From DATIXJ01 sp963714795 (GTDB lineage: Bacteria; Bacteroidota; Ignavibacteria; UBA10030; SZUA-254), in assembly GCA_963714795.1 (NCBI GenBank), contig CAVQPS010000007.1:1-64000 (forward strand): a stretch of 64,000 nucleotides of DNA. The letters run 5' to 3'. Below the pieces are notes generated by a model. It worked only from the letters and a program-made list of their open reading frames with translations, did not search any database and was not told the origin of the DNA. Below are positions 43,935-54,300 of this stretch, piece after piece (position 1 is the stretch's first letter; every line of letters starts with the position of its first letter). A program made the translations under genes and the position numbers.

Positions 43935-46187
43935 ATGCAAATGGTCAATGGTCAATGGTGCTGTTTCAAGCGGATACTGGTTATCACCGCATGTCTTTTG
44001 TGTATCGGTTCGTTATATGCACAACAACATTCCGTGAAAAAATCCGTTGTGGTCTCGACCCAATCGGGGTGGTTTTGGCAAAATCCGTTACCCCAGGGAA
44101 ACGACCTCAATAGCGTTGTTGCATTCAACGGTCGGAATATTGTGGTCGCCGGAACCGTCGGAACAATTATGAGCACTGCCGATTCCGGAAATACATGGAA
44201 TCTTGTTCGTGGTCTTTCCGATCGGGGACTTGCAATTTCTTCTTTATATTTTATTGACCAGAATCACGGATATGCTGTTGGCGATTCGGGACTGATCGTT
44301 ACGACAACAGATGGCGGCATTACCTGGTCTCCTCAGTATAGTTCTGTTCAGACAATCGGTTTCAATGATGTAGGATTTGCGAACAGCAATCTTGGATGGA
44401 TTGTCGGTAATAATGGCGTCATTCTTCGTACGACAAACGGAGGGAATTCCTGGGTTTCTATTAAAAGTCCGACCACCCAATCTCTCGCGGCTCTCGATTT
44501 TCCAACTGCTTCGAAAGTGTTTGCATGCGGGACATTCGGCGCGGTCATCCATTCAAATGATGGAGGGATCACGTGGGATACGTTGCCAGCTCCTTCATTG
44601 TATACATTTCGGGATATTCATTTTGAAGCATCTTCATTTGGATTCATGGTCGGTGCCGTCGGAAGTATTTATCAAACAACCGATAGCGCTCAATTTTGGA
44701 CACGAGAGTCTTCCGTTCCGACGTCCAATACACTTGTCAAGATGAGTTTCCCGTATTTCGGACTTGGATGGATTGTCGGCGATCAGGGAACCGTTGTCAG
44801 CACCACCAATAATGGGTCTGCGTGGAAAGTACAGACCCTGGATACAACCATTAATCTTCGCGGCGTGTCGTTTCCGACGAGCAATGACGGTTGGATTGTT
44901 GGTGACGCAGGGAAAATGTACCGCGAAAGAAATCTCGGACAATATGTCGATACTGTTTCATCCGGATTTTTGACAAACGTGAACTCCTTGTCGATGGTCA
45001 ATCATTCTCATGGTTGGGCTGCGGGAAACAATGGAGCAATTTACAGTACGTCCGATTCCGGGAGAACATGGGCTCAGCAATCTTCCAATGTTTCCGTCAA
45101 CTTATATTCTATTTTCTTCATCAATACTTTGCAGGGTGTTGCCTGCGGCGATAGCGGTACGGTTCTCTGGACAATGAATGGCGGGACGACGTGGAATCAA
45201 TCGGAGATTCCGAGTAAACAATCACTGCATTCGGTCAAGCTCGTTGATGCCAATAACGGAACTGTCGTCGGCAACGCGGGAACAATTCTGCGGACAATTG
45301 ACGGCGGCGTAACATGGGCCGTCATTAATCTTTCGCTCTCAATCAATTTAGCGTCGCATGCGTATATCGATAAGGATACTATCTGGGCAGTGGGAGAAAT
45401 CGGCGGTCTCAGCACGCAAGCGGCAAAAAGCACTGATGGCGGGAAATCGTTCCAGCCCATATTATTGGCACAACCGTCTTATAAGTTGAATGAAATTCAA
45501 TTTCACGACCAGTATTTTGGCTCGATGGTCGGGGATCGGGGTTGGATTTTTATTACTACCGATCGCGGTAACTCCTGGCTGCGCAAGCCATCACCGGTGG
45601 GTACCAATTTGAATTCAGTCCATTTTACGGATCCACTGACAGGGTGGGCAGGCGGTGACAATGGCGTCATTCTCAAAACAACCGATGGCGGCGAGACGTG
45701 GAGACAATTGCGAAGCCAGACGCAAAGAAATCTGCAATCAGTCCGATTTATCGATCAGAATACAGGATGGGTTGCCGGTGAAAAAGGGGCGATATTGAAA
45801 ACGCTCGATGGCGGCGGATCTCCGATTATCATTCTTGTCCCGCGCGGAAAACCGACGGTGACGAAAGCTTTTCCCAATTATCCCAATCCGTTTGTCCCGT
45901 CAAGGAATACGGTAACGTATTTGACGTATGAAATTTCCCAGCCGACGGATGTTACTATTTATATCTATAACCTTCTCGGTGAAAGAATCCGCGAATTTCA
46001 TCTCGGATATAAAAAACCGGGTTATTATGACGACCAATTCGATAAACCCCCCATCGGTTATGCCGCATCTTCACAGGCATGGGATGGCAAAGATAACAGG
46101 GGATTTCCGGTGCCCACCGGTGTCTATATTTACCGTGTCGTCACTTCGACGAATTCCACTCTGCAAAAGATCATGCTGATCCGGTAA
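43935..46187 (+). CDS. T9SS cargo with two YCF48-type beta-propellers, paralogue of the previous gene
   Basis: A 750-residue protein. The start is ATG 43935 (or 43941), chosen because TTG 43911 adds a charged stretch before the signal peptide (ILVITACLLCIGSLYAQQ). Fourteen blade positions can be counted from GTIMSTADSGNTW to GAILKTLDGGGSP. Several are degenerate (blade 5 TTDSAQFW, blade 7 without the GG motif). The tail is a more distant variant: NYPNPFVPSRN, then IYIYNLLGERI and GVYIYRV, ending LQKIMLIR. It lies 91 bp downstream of its paralogue. Both end products should be extracellular. The propellers probably bind a protein or glycan, which is an inference. Confidence 0.8.
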   Translation: MQMVNGQWCCFKRILVITACLLCIGSLYAQQHSVKKSVVVSTQSGWFWQNPLPQGNDLNSVVAFNGRNIVVAGTVGTIMSTADSGNTWNLVRGLSDRGLAISSLYFIDQNHGYAVGDSGLIVTTTDGGITWSPQYSSVQTIGFNDVGFANSNLGWIVGNNGVILRTTNGGNSWVSIKSPTTQSLAALDFPTASKVFACGTFGAVIHSNDGGITWDTLPAPSLYTFRDIHFEASSFGFMVGAVGSIYQTTDSAQFWTRESSVPTSNTLVKMSFPYFGLGWIVGDQGTVVSTTNNGSAWKVQTLDTTINLRGVSFPTSNDGWIVGDAGKMYRERNLGQYVDTVSSGFLTNVNSLSMVNHSHGWAAGNNGAIYSTSDSGRTWAQQSSNVSVNLYSIFFINTLQGVACGDSGTVLWTMNGGTTWNQSEIPSKQSLHSVKLVDANNGTVVGNAGTILRTIDGGVTWAVINLSLSINLASHAYIDKDTIWAVGEIGGLSTQAAKSTDGGKSFQPILLAQPSYKLNEIQFHDQYFGSMVGDRGWIFITTDRGNSWLRKPSPVGTNLNSVHFTDPLTGWAGGDNGVILKTTDGGETWRQLRSQTQRNLQSVRFIDQNTGWVAGEKGAILKTLDGGGSPIIILVPRGKPTVTKAFPNYPNPFVPSRNTVTYLTYEISQPTDVTIYIYNLLGERIREFHLGYKKPGYYDDQFDKPPIGYAASSQAWDGKDNRGFPVPTGVYIYRVVTSTNSTLQKIMLIR

Positions 46188-46225
46188 TGCATTTTTATTG
46201 CCGGGAGTTTTAATAATTTTTTTAC

Positions 46226-46254
46226 TTGATTTTTTCCTCTCCAAATCTTACATT
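46226..46254 (+). promoter_or_regulatory. Promoter for the 46.4-kb gene
   Basis: TTGATT at 46226-46231, a 17-bp spacer and TACATT at 46249-46254. A second possible -10 element (TATAAT, 46344-46349) lies closer to the gene, but its -35 is only TTAAAC at 46321-46326. Confidence 0.5.
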
Positions 46255-46352
46255 GGCGTAGTCACCAGGGATAAACCCATCGTTTGAATCATCCGTATTG
46301 TTACTCCCGAGCATTCAGTTTTAAACCCTTCTGAAGTTCTTGTTATAATCTT

Positions 46353-46364
46353 CTAACCCAAAAT
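46353..46364 (+). promoter_or_regulatory. CTAATCCA-like leader motif, copy 5
   Basis: The sequence ctaacccaaaat ends 26 bp before the ATG at 46391. It begins four bases after the TATAAT at 46344-46349, so it could mark a transcription start. Confidence 0.4.
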
Positions 46365-46390
46365 CATCATCACTAATGCAGGGAGGCATT

Positions 46391-49300
46391 ATGCATGTAT
46401 TATATTCTTCTTTCTCGAAATTCTTGATCGTCATTTTCTTTGTAGTATCGTTCGGCGTATCAAGTGCTGTTGCCCAAATTGCCAATCACATCGTCATCAG
46501 TGAAGTGTACGGCGGCGGAGGGAACAGTGGTGCTCAATATAAAAACGATTACGTGGTACTGTATAACCCGACAGGTTCTGCGGTGAATATAACCGGATGG
46601 TCCATTCAGTATGCATCAGGTTCAGGTGGTAATTGGAGTTCAAAGATCGACGGTCCTCTTTCCGGTATGATTGCATCGCATAGCTTTTTCCTCATTCAAG
46701 GTGCGGCGGGTACAGGCACTGCTGCTTCGTTGCCGACACCGGACGCAGATTTTTCTTCAACTTCTCCGAATTTTTCTGTTTCCGGTGGAACGATTGCCCT
46801 TGTCACTGACACGACACATCTTTCCGGAGATTCATTGAGTATCCCGGCTGTTGTTGATTATGTCGGTTACGGATCAGCGAAATATTACCAGGGAACAGTG
46901 GTCGCGGCACTGAGTAATACCACAAGCGCGATGCGCAAAGCGCGGTCGACGTCGACAGCCGCATCGATGGAATTCGGCGGAGCAGATAGTTTACTTGGTA
47001 ACGGTTGGGATTCCGGGGATAACAGTGAAGATTTTGTGATTCGGTATCCATCTCCGCAAAATTCATCCTCCCCGCCCGAAACACCGCCTGTCGTATTGAA
47101 CAGCCCGCCGGTAATTTCCGGCATCGGCCGGACTGTTTTTATTCCTTCCGCCGGAACTGCAGATTCCGTCACGGCGAGTATCGTCGATATTGATGGAACG
47201 GTTACCGGAGCAGTTCTTCATGTGAGAAGAAATAAAGGGGCATGGGATTCAACGGTGACGATGACACATTCCGGCTCAACGTATGTCGGAATTATTTCTG
47301 CTGCAAAAAATGCGTCGACCGGCGATCTCATTGAATATTTTATTTCGGCAATGGACGATTCTTCCGCAGAATCGTCTACCGCAGGGGCACTGCAGGGATA
47401 TTTTGCCGGCAATGTAAAAATCTCGACAATCAAAGTCAACCAACTATCCACGATTGTGAATTATGGTGTTCAGGTCAGAGGCATTATCAATGTTCGGACA
47501 AATACATTTACGAACGGGCAAGGATATATTCAGGACAGTACCGGCGGTTTGCAAATGTTCGTTTCCGGCGGTTTGCCGGATATTGCCGCCGGACGAAATG
47601 CAACTATTCAAGGCACGCTGAATAATTTTCAAAATGCTTATGAACTTTCAACTCCCAGCTTCAAATTTGTGGATACAACCGGGACATCGCCCCTCACTCC
47701 TATCGCAGTGACATTGCCTCTGTCGGAATCGGCGACAAATACGGCCGAAGGGAAGCTCATACAAATTGCCGGACTGATGACCGATTCGGTCGGGATATTC
47801 TCTTCACCGAAAGATTATATCTATAAAAACGGATCGAATGATACTATTTCGGTTTTCGTGCAGAGCAATGGTACGCTGAACGGGCTTGTGGGAAAAACTA
47901 TTCCTGCCGGTTCAGTTACGGCAAAAGGGATTCTGTCATTTTCCGGATCATCGGTAAGTCTTAAACCGCGGCAGGCAACGGATATGGGTGTTCCGGCAGG
48001 AGACGGAACGGGTACCGTGACCGTTTCTCCGGCGTTGAGATTTCAAAATGTTTCTGCCGTCAAAGAGACATTGGTCGTGACGGGAGATGGATCCAACACT
48101 CTTTCCGGATGCAGTGTTGCCGTACCGTCGACATGGACTTGGGACGGTTCATCGAAAAATATTTCAGGGACGGGATTCAACGGGGCGGTTTCTTCCGTCA
48201 CGGGAGGCGGCACGTCAATTGATCCGTACGTGATAACGGTAACCGGTGCATCTGTAACCAATACAAATTCGGGAATTATCATCATTTCTAATTTGACGAC
48301 GCCATCGGCACTTGGATTGACAACCTTCGCTGCGAAAACGGAAGGCACCGGCGGAACGCTGAGCGTCATTGCTTCAAGCCCGGTTGTGAATATCGTTAAT
48401 CCGTATGAAGCAGTGGCAAGCGGGAATTGGAGTTCACCGGCAACATGGGCCGGTGGAATCATTCCCGATTCAACCAGTGACGCGACGTTGACGACATTGG
48501 GTGTGAGCGTTACGATCGATGGAACTTCTGCGCGTTGCCGCAATTTAACGCTTACCGGAAACGGAACAGTTGCCAATAGCGGACCTCTTCTCCAATTTGC
48601 TTCTTCCGGGATGTCGGGGCTTTCCGCTTACGGCAATCTCAGTATCAGCGGCGGGAGCGGGGGTGGAGGCGGGGATCGCGGCGGACGCCCGAAACTGACT
48701 TCCAATGGCAACAGTTCAGCGGTTTTGGTCATCAGAGGAAGTATCAATTCATCCTCAAGCAACTCAACCGCGAATGGCAATGCCGGTTTGAATATGAATG
48801 AAGGGACGGCAAAACTTGTCGGTTCGACAATGGACTCATTACGAAACGGCGCCACCATCCGTTTAGCGAATCTTGAAGTAGGTGATGGTATGACTGCGAA
48901 AACCCTGGTGTGGGCTCCAACGAACGGCACGATAATGTACATTAAAAGTTTGCGGGTGAAGGCCGGTTCAACATTTTTGATCGGCAGCGGAATGAATGCT
49001 AATCCAAATGATATCGGTTATGCAGGTTCGGATTCTACCATCGTAAAATTTGACGGCGGGATTTTTATAGAACAAAACGCCGTCCTGGCCGTTCAGAATT
49101 ATACGAGCCCGAATAGTGCAACCATCAATCTTCTCGGCGGCGGAATCAATGATAATGGTACTTTCAATCTGACAACTTCCGGCGGGGGTTACTATACGCT
49201 TGATATCGGAGTTTCCGGTGGTGCACCGGCGAATCAAACGTTCAGCGGAACCGGCATAACACAATTTGCAAATATTGTTATTGCGCGTGTCGATACGGTT

Positions 49301-50944
49301 GTTGTTCAGATGAAGAATGCAATCATAAGCTCACCGTATACCGTAACATTGAACGGAGGGTTGGTGGAAAAACCGGGTATGGTTCTTTCAGGAACAGTTG
49401 TTGCAACGCGCACGATAGCACAATCGACAACGGAAACTTTCGGCGGTATCGGATTCAGCATGAATGCGGCGGGAGCAGTTCCCGGCGTAACGACCATAAC
49501 ACGGACAAATACGAAATCTCTATCCGGGAACGGAAAAAATTCTATTTTCCGGTATTTCAATGTTGTTCCGGCTGTCAATACCGGTTTAGATGCATCGATT
49601 GTTTTCACGTATGATACGTCGGAAGTTTCTCTTGCGGGTCAGAATGAATCCACGCTGCAGCTCTGGCATTCTCCCGGTGACAGCAGTATCTGGACTGTGA
49701 TTTCATCCTCGCTCAGTACGCATCAGCATACGTTGACGGCGACCGGAGTGAATGAACTGGAATATGTTACGGCATCGGATATGGCTCACCCGCTCGGCTC
49801 TGCGGGGTTTACGTATTATGCATCGGCGAACTGGAATTTGATTTCTATTCCCGTGACGTTGACGGATTATTGTAAGACAGCATTATTTCCGACTGCTTGC
49901 TCAAAAGCATTTTCGTATCAGGGGAACGGCTATGTCCAGAAAGACACGCTGAGGAATATGGCCGGTTTCTGGTTGAAGTTTCAATCTCCCGAAACGATTA
50001 CCGTTGATGGATTAAACAGAACGACCGACACTGCGACGGTGAGTGACAGATGGAATATAATCGGGTCGATTTCGAGTGCCGTTGCACGGACATCCATCAT
50101 TCAAAATCCAGGGGGCATTGTAAAATCAAATTATTTCGGTTACAACGGTTCGGCTTATGGTATCGCCGATACGCTGTATCCCGGAAAAGGATATTGGGTA
50201 AAAACAGGCGGTGAGGGTACTCTTATTCTCACCAATCAACAGGGGATGGAACAAAAACAATCAGTCGTATCGCCGATGGAAGCGATCAAGGATTACAATT
50301 CATTGACGGTGACCGATAAAGCCGGCAGTCAACAGGTTCTCTATTTTGGAGAAGATGTTGATGGAACCATCGATTCATCGTTCTATGATATGCCGCCACT
50401 CATGCCTGAAGTGGCATTCGATGTTCGCTTCGGTTCCGGGCGATTCGTTGAACACTATTCTCATTTCCATGGACGGGAGAGCTTTCCTATCGTTCTTCGA
50501 TCGGCACAGTATCCTGTCTCGATTGAGTGGAACATCCGTTCGGCCGGCAATAGAAAATTGACGCTGACAGGTTTAGGACAAACGGTACAAGGACGGGGAC
50601 ATCGTACGCTTACAAGAGAAGTGCCGTCGTTAGGATTATTCATCGGTGGGCAGAATTCCGTGCCCTCGTCATTCTTCCTGAGCGACAATTATCCGAATCC
50701 ATTCAATCCCACTACGAAATTTGAAATAGATATACCAAAGACCGCTATTGTGGAAGTCGCCATTTTTAATGTTCTCGGGCAGAAAGTCCGGAATATCTTT
50801 TCGGGTGAAAAGGAGGCAGGATATTATACGTTCGAATGGAATGGGTTGACCGATGATCATATTGCCGCCGGAGGGGGTATTTATTTTATACGGTTGACAA
50901 GCGAAGGGTTCACGGCCACCCATAAAATCGCGTTAGTGAAATAA
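46391..50944 (+). CDS. T9SS cargo, 1,517 residues: lamin-tail-like, OB-fold, G8-like region, module B
   Basis: ATG 46391 has GGGAGG four bases upstream and starts the signal peptide MHVLYSSFSKFLIVIFFVVS, so the in-frame ATG 46376 is rejected. Domains in order: a lamin-tail-like domain (residues about 35-200; HIVISEVYGGGGNSGAQYKNDY, then VVLYNPT); an Ig-like stretch (about 240-330); an OB-fold-like region (about 350-540; VQVRGIINV, GQGYIQDSTGGLQMF). A G8-like domain starts near 675 (SGNWSSPATWAGG), followed by a long beta-rich region. Module B lies at about 1138-1386 (WNLISI, GFWLKF, WNIIGS, GYWVK, LYFGED, FDVRF). The tail is NYPNPFNPTT with GGIYFIR, ending HKIALVK. Lamin-tail domains often occur in extracellular nucleases, but no nuclease motif is seen. 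Confidence 0.75.
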   Translation: MHVLYSSFSKFLIVIFFVVSFGVSSAVAQIANHIVISEVYGGGGNSGAQYKNDYVVLYNPTGSAVNITGWSIQYASGSGGNWSSKIDGPLSGMIASHSFFLIQGAAGTGTAASLPTPDADFSSTSPNFSVSGGTIALVTDTTHLSGDSLSIPAVVDYVGYGSAKYYQGTVVAALSNTTSAMRKARSTSTAASMEFGGADSLLGNGWDSGDNSEDFVIRYPSPQNSSSPPETPPVVLNSPPVISGIGRTVFIPSAGTADSVTASIVDIDGTVTGAVLHVRRNKGAWDSTVTMTHSGSTYVGIISAAKNASTGDLIEYFISAMDDSSAESSTAGALQGYFAGNVKISTIKVNQLSTIVNYGVQVRGIINVRTNTFTNGQGYIQDSTGGLQMFVSGGLPDIAAGRNATIQGTLNNFQNAYELSTPSFKFVDTTGTSPLTPIAVTLPLSESATNTAEGKLIQIAGLMTDSVGIFSSPKDYIYKNGSNDTISVFVQSNGTLNGLVGKTIPAGSVTAKGILSFSGSSVSLKPRQATDMGVPAGDGTGTVTVSPALRFQNVSAVKETLVVTGDGSNTLSGCSVAVPSTWTWDGSSKNISGTGFNGAVSSVTGGGTSIDPYVITVTGASVTNTNSGIIIISNLTTPSALGLTTFAAKTEGTGGTLSVIASSPVVNIVNPYEAVASGNWSSPATWAGGIIPDSTSDATLTTLGVSVTIDGTSARCRNLTLTGNGTVANSGPLLQFASSGMSGLSAYGNLSISGGSGGGGGDRGGRPKLTSNGNSSAVLVIRGSINSSSSNSTANGNAGLNMNEGTAKLVGSTMDSLRNGATIRLANLEVGDGMTAKTLVWAPTNGTIMYIKSLRVKAGSTFLIGSGMNANPNDIGYAGSDSTIVKFDGGIFIEQNAVLAVQNYTSPNSATINLLGGGINDNGTFNLTTSGGGYYTLDIGVSGGAPANQTFSGTGITQFANIVIARVDTVVVQMKNAIISSPYTVTLNGGLVEKPGMVLSGTVVATRTIAQSTTETFGGIGFSMNAAGAVPGVTTITRTNTKSLSGNGKNSIFRYFNVVPAVNTGLDASIVFTYDTSEVSLAGQNESTLQLWHSPGDSSIWTVISSSLSTHQHTLTATGVNELEYVTASDMAHPLGSAGFTYYASANWNLISIPVTLTDYCKTALFPTACSKAFSYQGNGYVQKDTLRNMAGFWLKFQSPETITVDGLNRTTDTATVSDRWNIIGSISSAVARTSIIQNPGGIVKSNYFGYNGSAYGIADTLYPGKGYWVKTGGEGTLILTNQQGMEQKQSVVSPMEAIKDYNSLTVTDKAGSQQVLYFGEDVDGTIDSSFYDMPPLMPEVAFDVRFGSGRFVEHYSHFHGRESFPIVLRSAQYPVSIEWNIRSAGNRKLTLTGLGQTVQGRGHRTLTREVPSLGLFIGGQNSVPSSFFLSDNYPNPFNPTTKFEIDIPKTAIVEVAIFNVLGQKVRNIFSGEKEAGYYTFEWNGLTDDHIAAGGGIYFIRLTSEGFTATHKIALVK

Positions 50945-50966
50945 CATTTCCGACCTGTTTTTAATG

Positions 50967-51010
50967 ATCCCGAATCTTCTCTTTACAGGAGATTCGGGAT
51001 TCTATTTTTT
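50967..51010 (+). terminator. Rho-independent terminator
   Basis: An 11-bp stem (atcccgaatct / agattcgggat), extended by up to three pairs, followed by TCTATTTTTT. It starts 23 bp after the stop codon and isolates this gene from the operon beyond. Confidence 0.85.
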
Positions 51011-51065
51011 AACGGTTTATCCGATCTTATTTGACCGTTTTTTTAATAAAACCGGATAAAATGTA

Positions 51066-51094
51066 TTGACAGTTTGGTGGTAAATTGTTATACT
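51066..51094 (+). promoter_or_regulatory. Strong sigma-70-type promoter of the 51-63-kb cargo operon
   Basis: TTGACA at 51066-51071, a 17-bp spacer and TATACT at 51089-51094. The leader to the ATG at 51347 would be about 245 nt. Nothing else is recognised in that leader, and the CTAATCCA motif is absent. Confidence 0.7.
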
Positions 51095-51346
51095 TTAGAA
51101 TGGAATCGATCTGAATTTGCCAAGATACTGTTGCCCTTGACCGTATCGAACAGGTATGCATTCCACCAAGTTCTCGGTATCGCCATCACACAATACGTAT
51201 GTAAATGTGTTGTTAGCGGTGTATTTGTTTGTCAATAGAGAAAAGCCTTTTCAATGATTTATTTTTATAAGCCCAGGCAAGTCTTCCGTGATCTTGCCCG
51301 GACACGTTCTCTCAAATCTTTTCTTATCATATCCGTGAGGTAAAAG

Positions 51347-54300
51347 ATGAAAAATTTATTCTCCGTTATATTTTCTTTTCTTCTTCTGCAGTCGGTGGCG
51401 TATTCACAAATTCCGGCAAATGATGAATGTAGCGGTGCAACTGTCATTTCGGCTCTGCCGTACCATGCAACGCAAAATACACGCCTTGCAACTCCCAATG
51501 TATCGGATCCCGTTATTTTTTGTGCTGTCGGAACCGATAGCAGCGCAGGAAAAACTGTCTGGTACACATGGACCGCTGATTCCACCGGGTATGTGACCTT
51601 TACGACCGTAAACAGCACGCCGGCAACTTACGACATCGCTATGGCGATGTATACGGGGACGTGCGGTCATTTAACACAAATTGATTGTAACGATGATATT
51701 GTACCCGGTACAACCAGGCAAGCGGAAATTTCGCGTCTTGTTCAGGCCGGAACAACCTATACCATCTTGATCGGTGAATGGGATGGCGGCGGACCGAGTG
51801 GCGGAGTTCCGACCGGTGGTGACCTTGTGTTCGATGTTTTCTGGTCAAGTCTTCAACCGTTATATGCCGGACCAAAATACGGTTTGGTGCCGGGTGGAGC
51901 AACGATTTCGACGAATGGTTTTTCAATTGCTTCTCCGTCGATAACTCCGAAAATTGCTGCGAATGAAGATGATGAAGATAAAGAAGGTGCTGAGAACGAT
52001 CAACAGATTTTCCTTCCTGCTCCGAAAGATGTGAAACCGCCTCTCGGACCCAAAGGATCGAATTATCATGAAATGTTGGGTGTCAAGATGACAACAACTC
52101 CACCGTCTCAGCCTGTGGTTCTCAAAAGTTTTCAAGGCAATGTCCCGACCGGTTATATCCCGCCCGATCCGATTCTTGCTGTCGGTCCGAATTATATTGT
52201 CAGTATCGTTAATTCATCGTTCCGGATTCTCGATAAGAGCGGAACGTTATACAAAAACATCGACCTGAATTCATGGTTTACCGATGTAAAATCTAATTCC
52301 GGTTTCAGTGATCCTCAGGTTATGTATGATCACTACTCTCACCGATGGGTTATGACCGGGCTGGCAACTGTTGCACCGTATTCAATCCTTCTGAGCGTAT
52401 CGGATGATGATAATCCGCTTGGCACATGGACTAATTGGTCTCTTCCTGCTACTCTTGGAGATTCGGTCACAGGTAATCTCAACGATCAGCCGCAATTGGG
52501 ATATGATGATAAGGCAATTTACATCACTGATCGCGAATTTGCCAGCAGTTTTCTTTATTCACGGGTCCGCATTATCGAAAAAACACAACTCTATAAAGCT
52601 TCTCCGGACACCGTGCGGTGGGCCGATTTTTGGGATTTTCGCGAACCGGATCACCGGACTATTCCATTAGATAAGGTAAGACCGTCAATCGAATATGGAT
52701 CACCGTCTGTGCATTTTTTGGTTGCAGCGTCTCCGTACAGTCCGGGAACATTCTTTACAATCTACACTATTAACGATCCGATCGGTACCCCAACAATTAC
52801 CGGAACGAATATTCCCGTCGTGCAATACGACATTGCCCCGAATCCAAGTCAATCAGGCGGCGGTTTGGCAATTGAAGGTGATCTTAGTTCGGTCAGTCAT
52901 AAAGCGGTCTATCGCGACAGTTCATTATGGGTTGTTCATTCTATTGCCAGCGGATCCGGTGATACGTATTCTGCGGTTCATTATGTACGTTTCAATCCAT
53001 GGGCAAGTACCAATCTCGAAGATGTTGCGATGGGTGCCACAGGATATTGGCATTTTTATACCGCACTGACTGTGGACGGAAACGATAATGTTTTAGTAAC
53101 GTATAATCGTTCCGGTGTTTCGGATTATATCGGCGCATTTGTGTCCGGGCACCGTGCAATCGATCCGCCGGGACTTTCGACAAGCGTTCCCGTCAAAACA
53201 GGTCTGGCAAATTATGTTCAAACATTCGGAGGTACACGTAATCGGTGGGGCGATTACAACGGTATCGCTCTCGACCCATCAGATTCATCGATCACCTGGA
53301 TGAATACGGAAGTTGCTTCCACCGGAAATAATTGGATGACGTGGGTGGGCGAAATTAAAATGACGCCAATCTCCGGAAAAATTCTTTATGCATGGACGCC
53401 AACGGTAAGTTTTGGATCATATGAAAAAGGTCTTGTCGCCGATACGCAATCCGTGACTGTGGAAAATTTTGGAACCGATACACTTTCCATCAGCAGTATC
53501 AGCGCACCGGATTCAAATTTTCAGCTTATAAACCCTCCGTCGTTTCCCATTCGAATTGGAACATACGATTCGGCATCGATCAGTTACCGATTTATACCGA
53601 AGCTTGACGGACCGATTCAAGATACCATTCAAATTCACAGTGACGATTCATTCAATAGCTCTTCTTCAATTGCTTTGACAGGAACCGGTTATGTGATTAA
53701 TGCTGCGCAAAGCGGAACGATGTATGGAAGCACAGGTTCGCCGAACGGATCATTGCTGACGGTGAATTACCGGAATGCCTCAACCTCGACAATCGGTCCG
53801 ACCGGATACGATCAACTTGTCCGTATCCGTGTCCGTCCCTCGACGCAGGAAATTTATGGTTTGACGCCGGTATCGGTGAATATGGGAATCGTTCGTGTCA
53901 ACAGCACATTGGGCGATGCGCATCCTGTCTCAACGATTCCTCTTACGATTTTAACGGCTATGGCATTTCGCAACGATACGATGTATGTCTCCCGGGAAGG
54001 CGGCCAAATTTATCGGGTAAATATATCGACCGGTGCCGTTACTCTCGTTGCAAGTTGTGGAGTCATTGTTTACGGCATGGATTTTAATCCTGTAACCGGA
54101 GAACTTTGGGTAGCGGGAACGCCGCTTTCGGGCGGAAGCCGCGACAATATTTATAAAGTTGCCCTGCCATCCGGCGCAAAAACGCTTGTCGGAACAACCG
54201 GCTTTGGTGTTCCCACGAACGATATTGTCTTCGATGAAGCGGGACATCTTTTCGGAATCACGAACAATACGAATCTGATTATCATCGATACGGCGACCGC

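Noticed and set aside
41552..46187. YCF48 proteins as evidence of a phototroph (photosystem II assembly)
   Set aside because: The proteins have T9SS tails and many blades, unlike the single-propeller assembly factor; YCF48 repeats are common in non-phototrophic secreted proteins.
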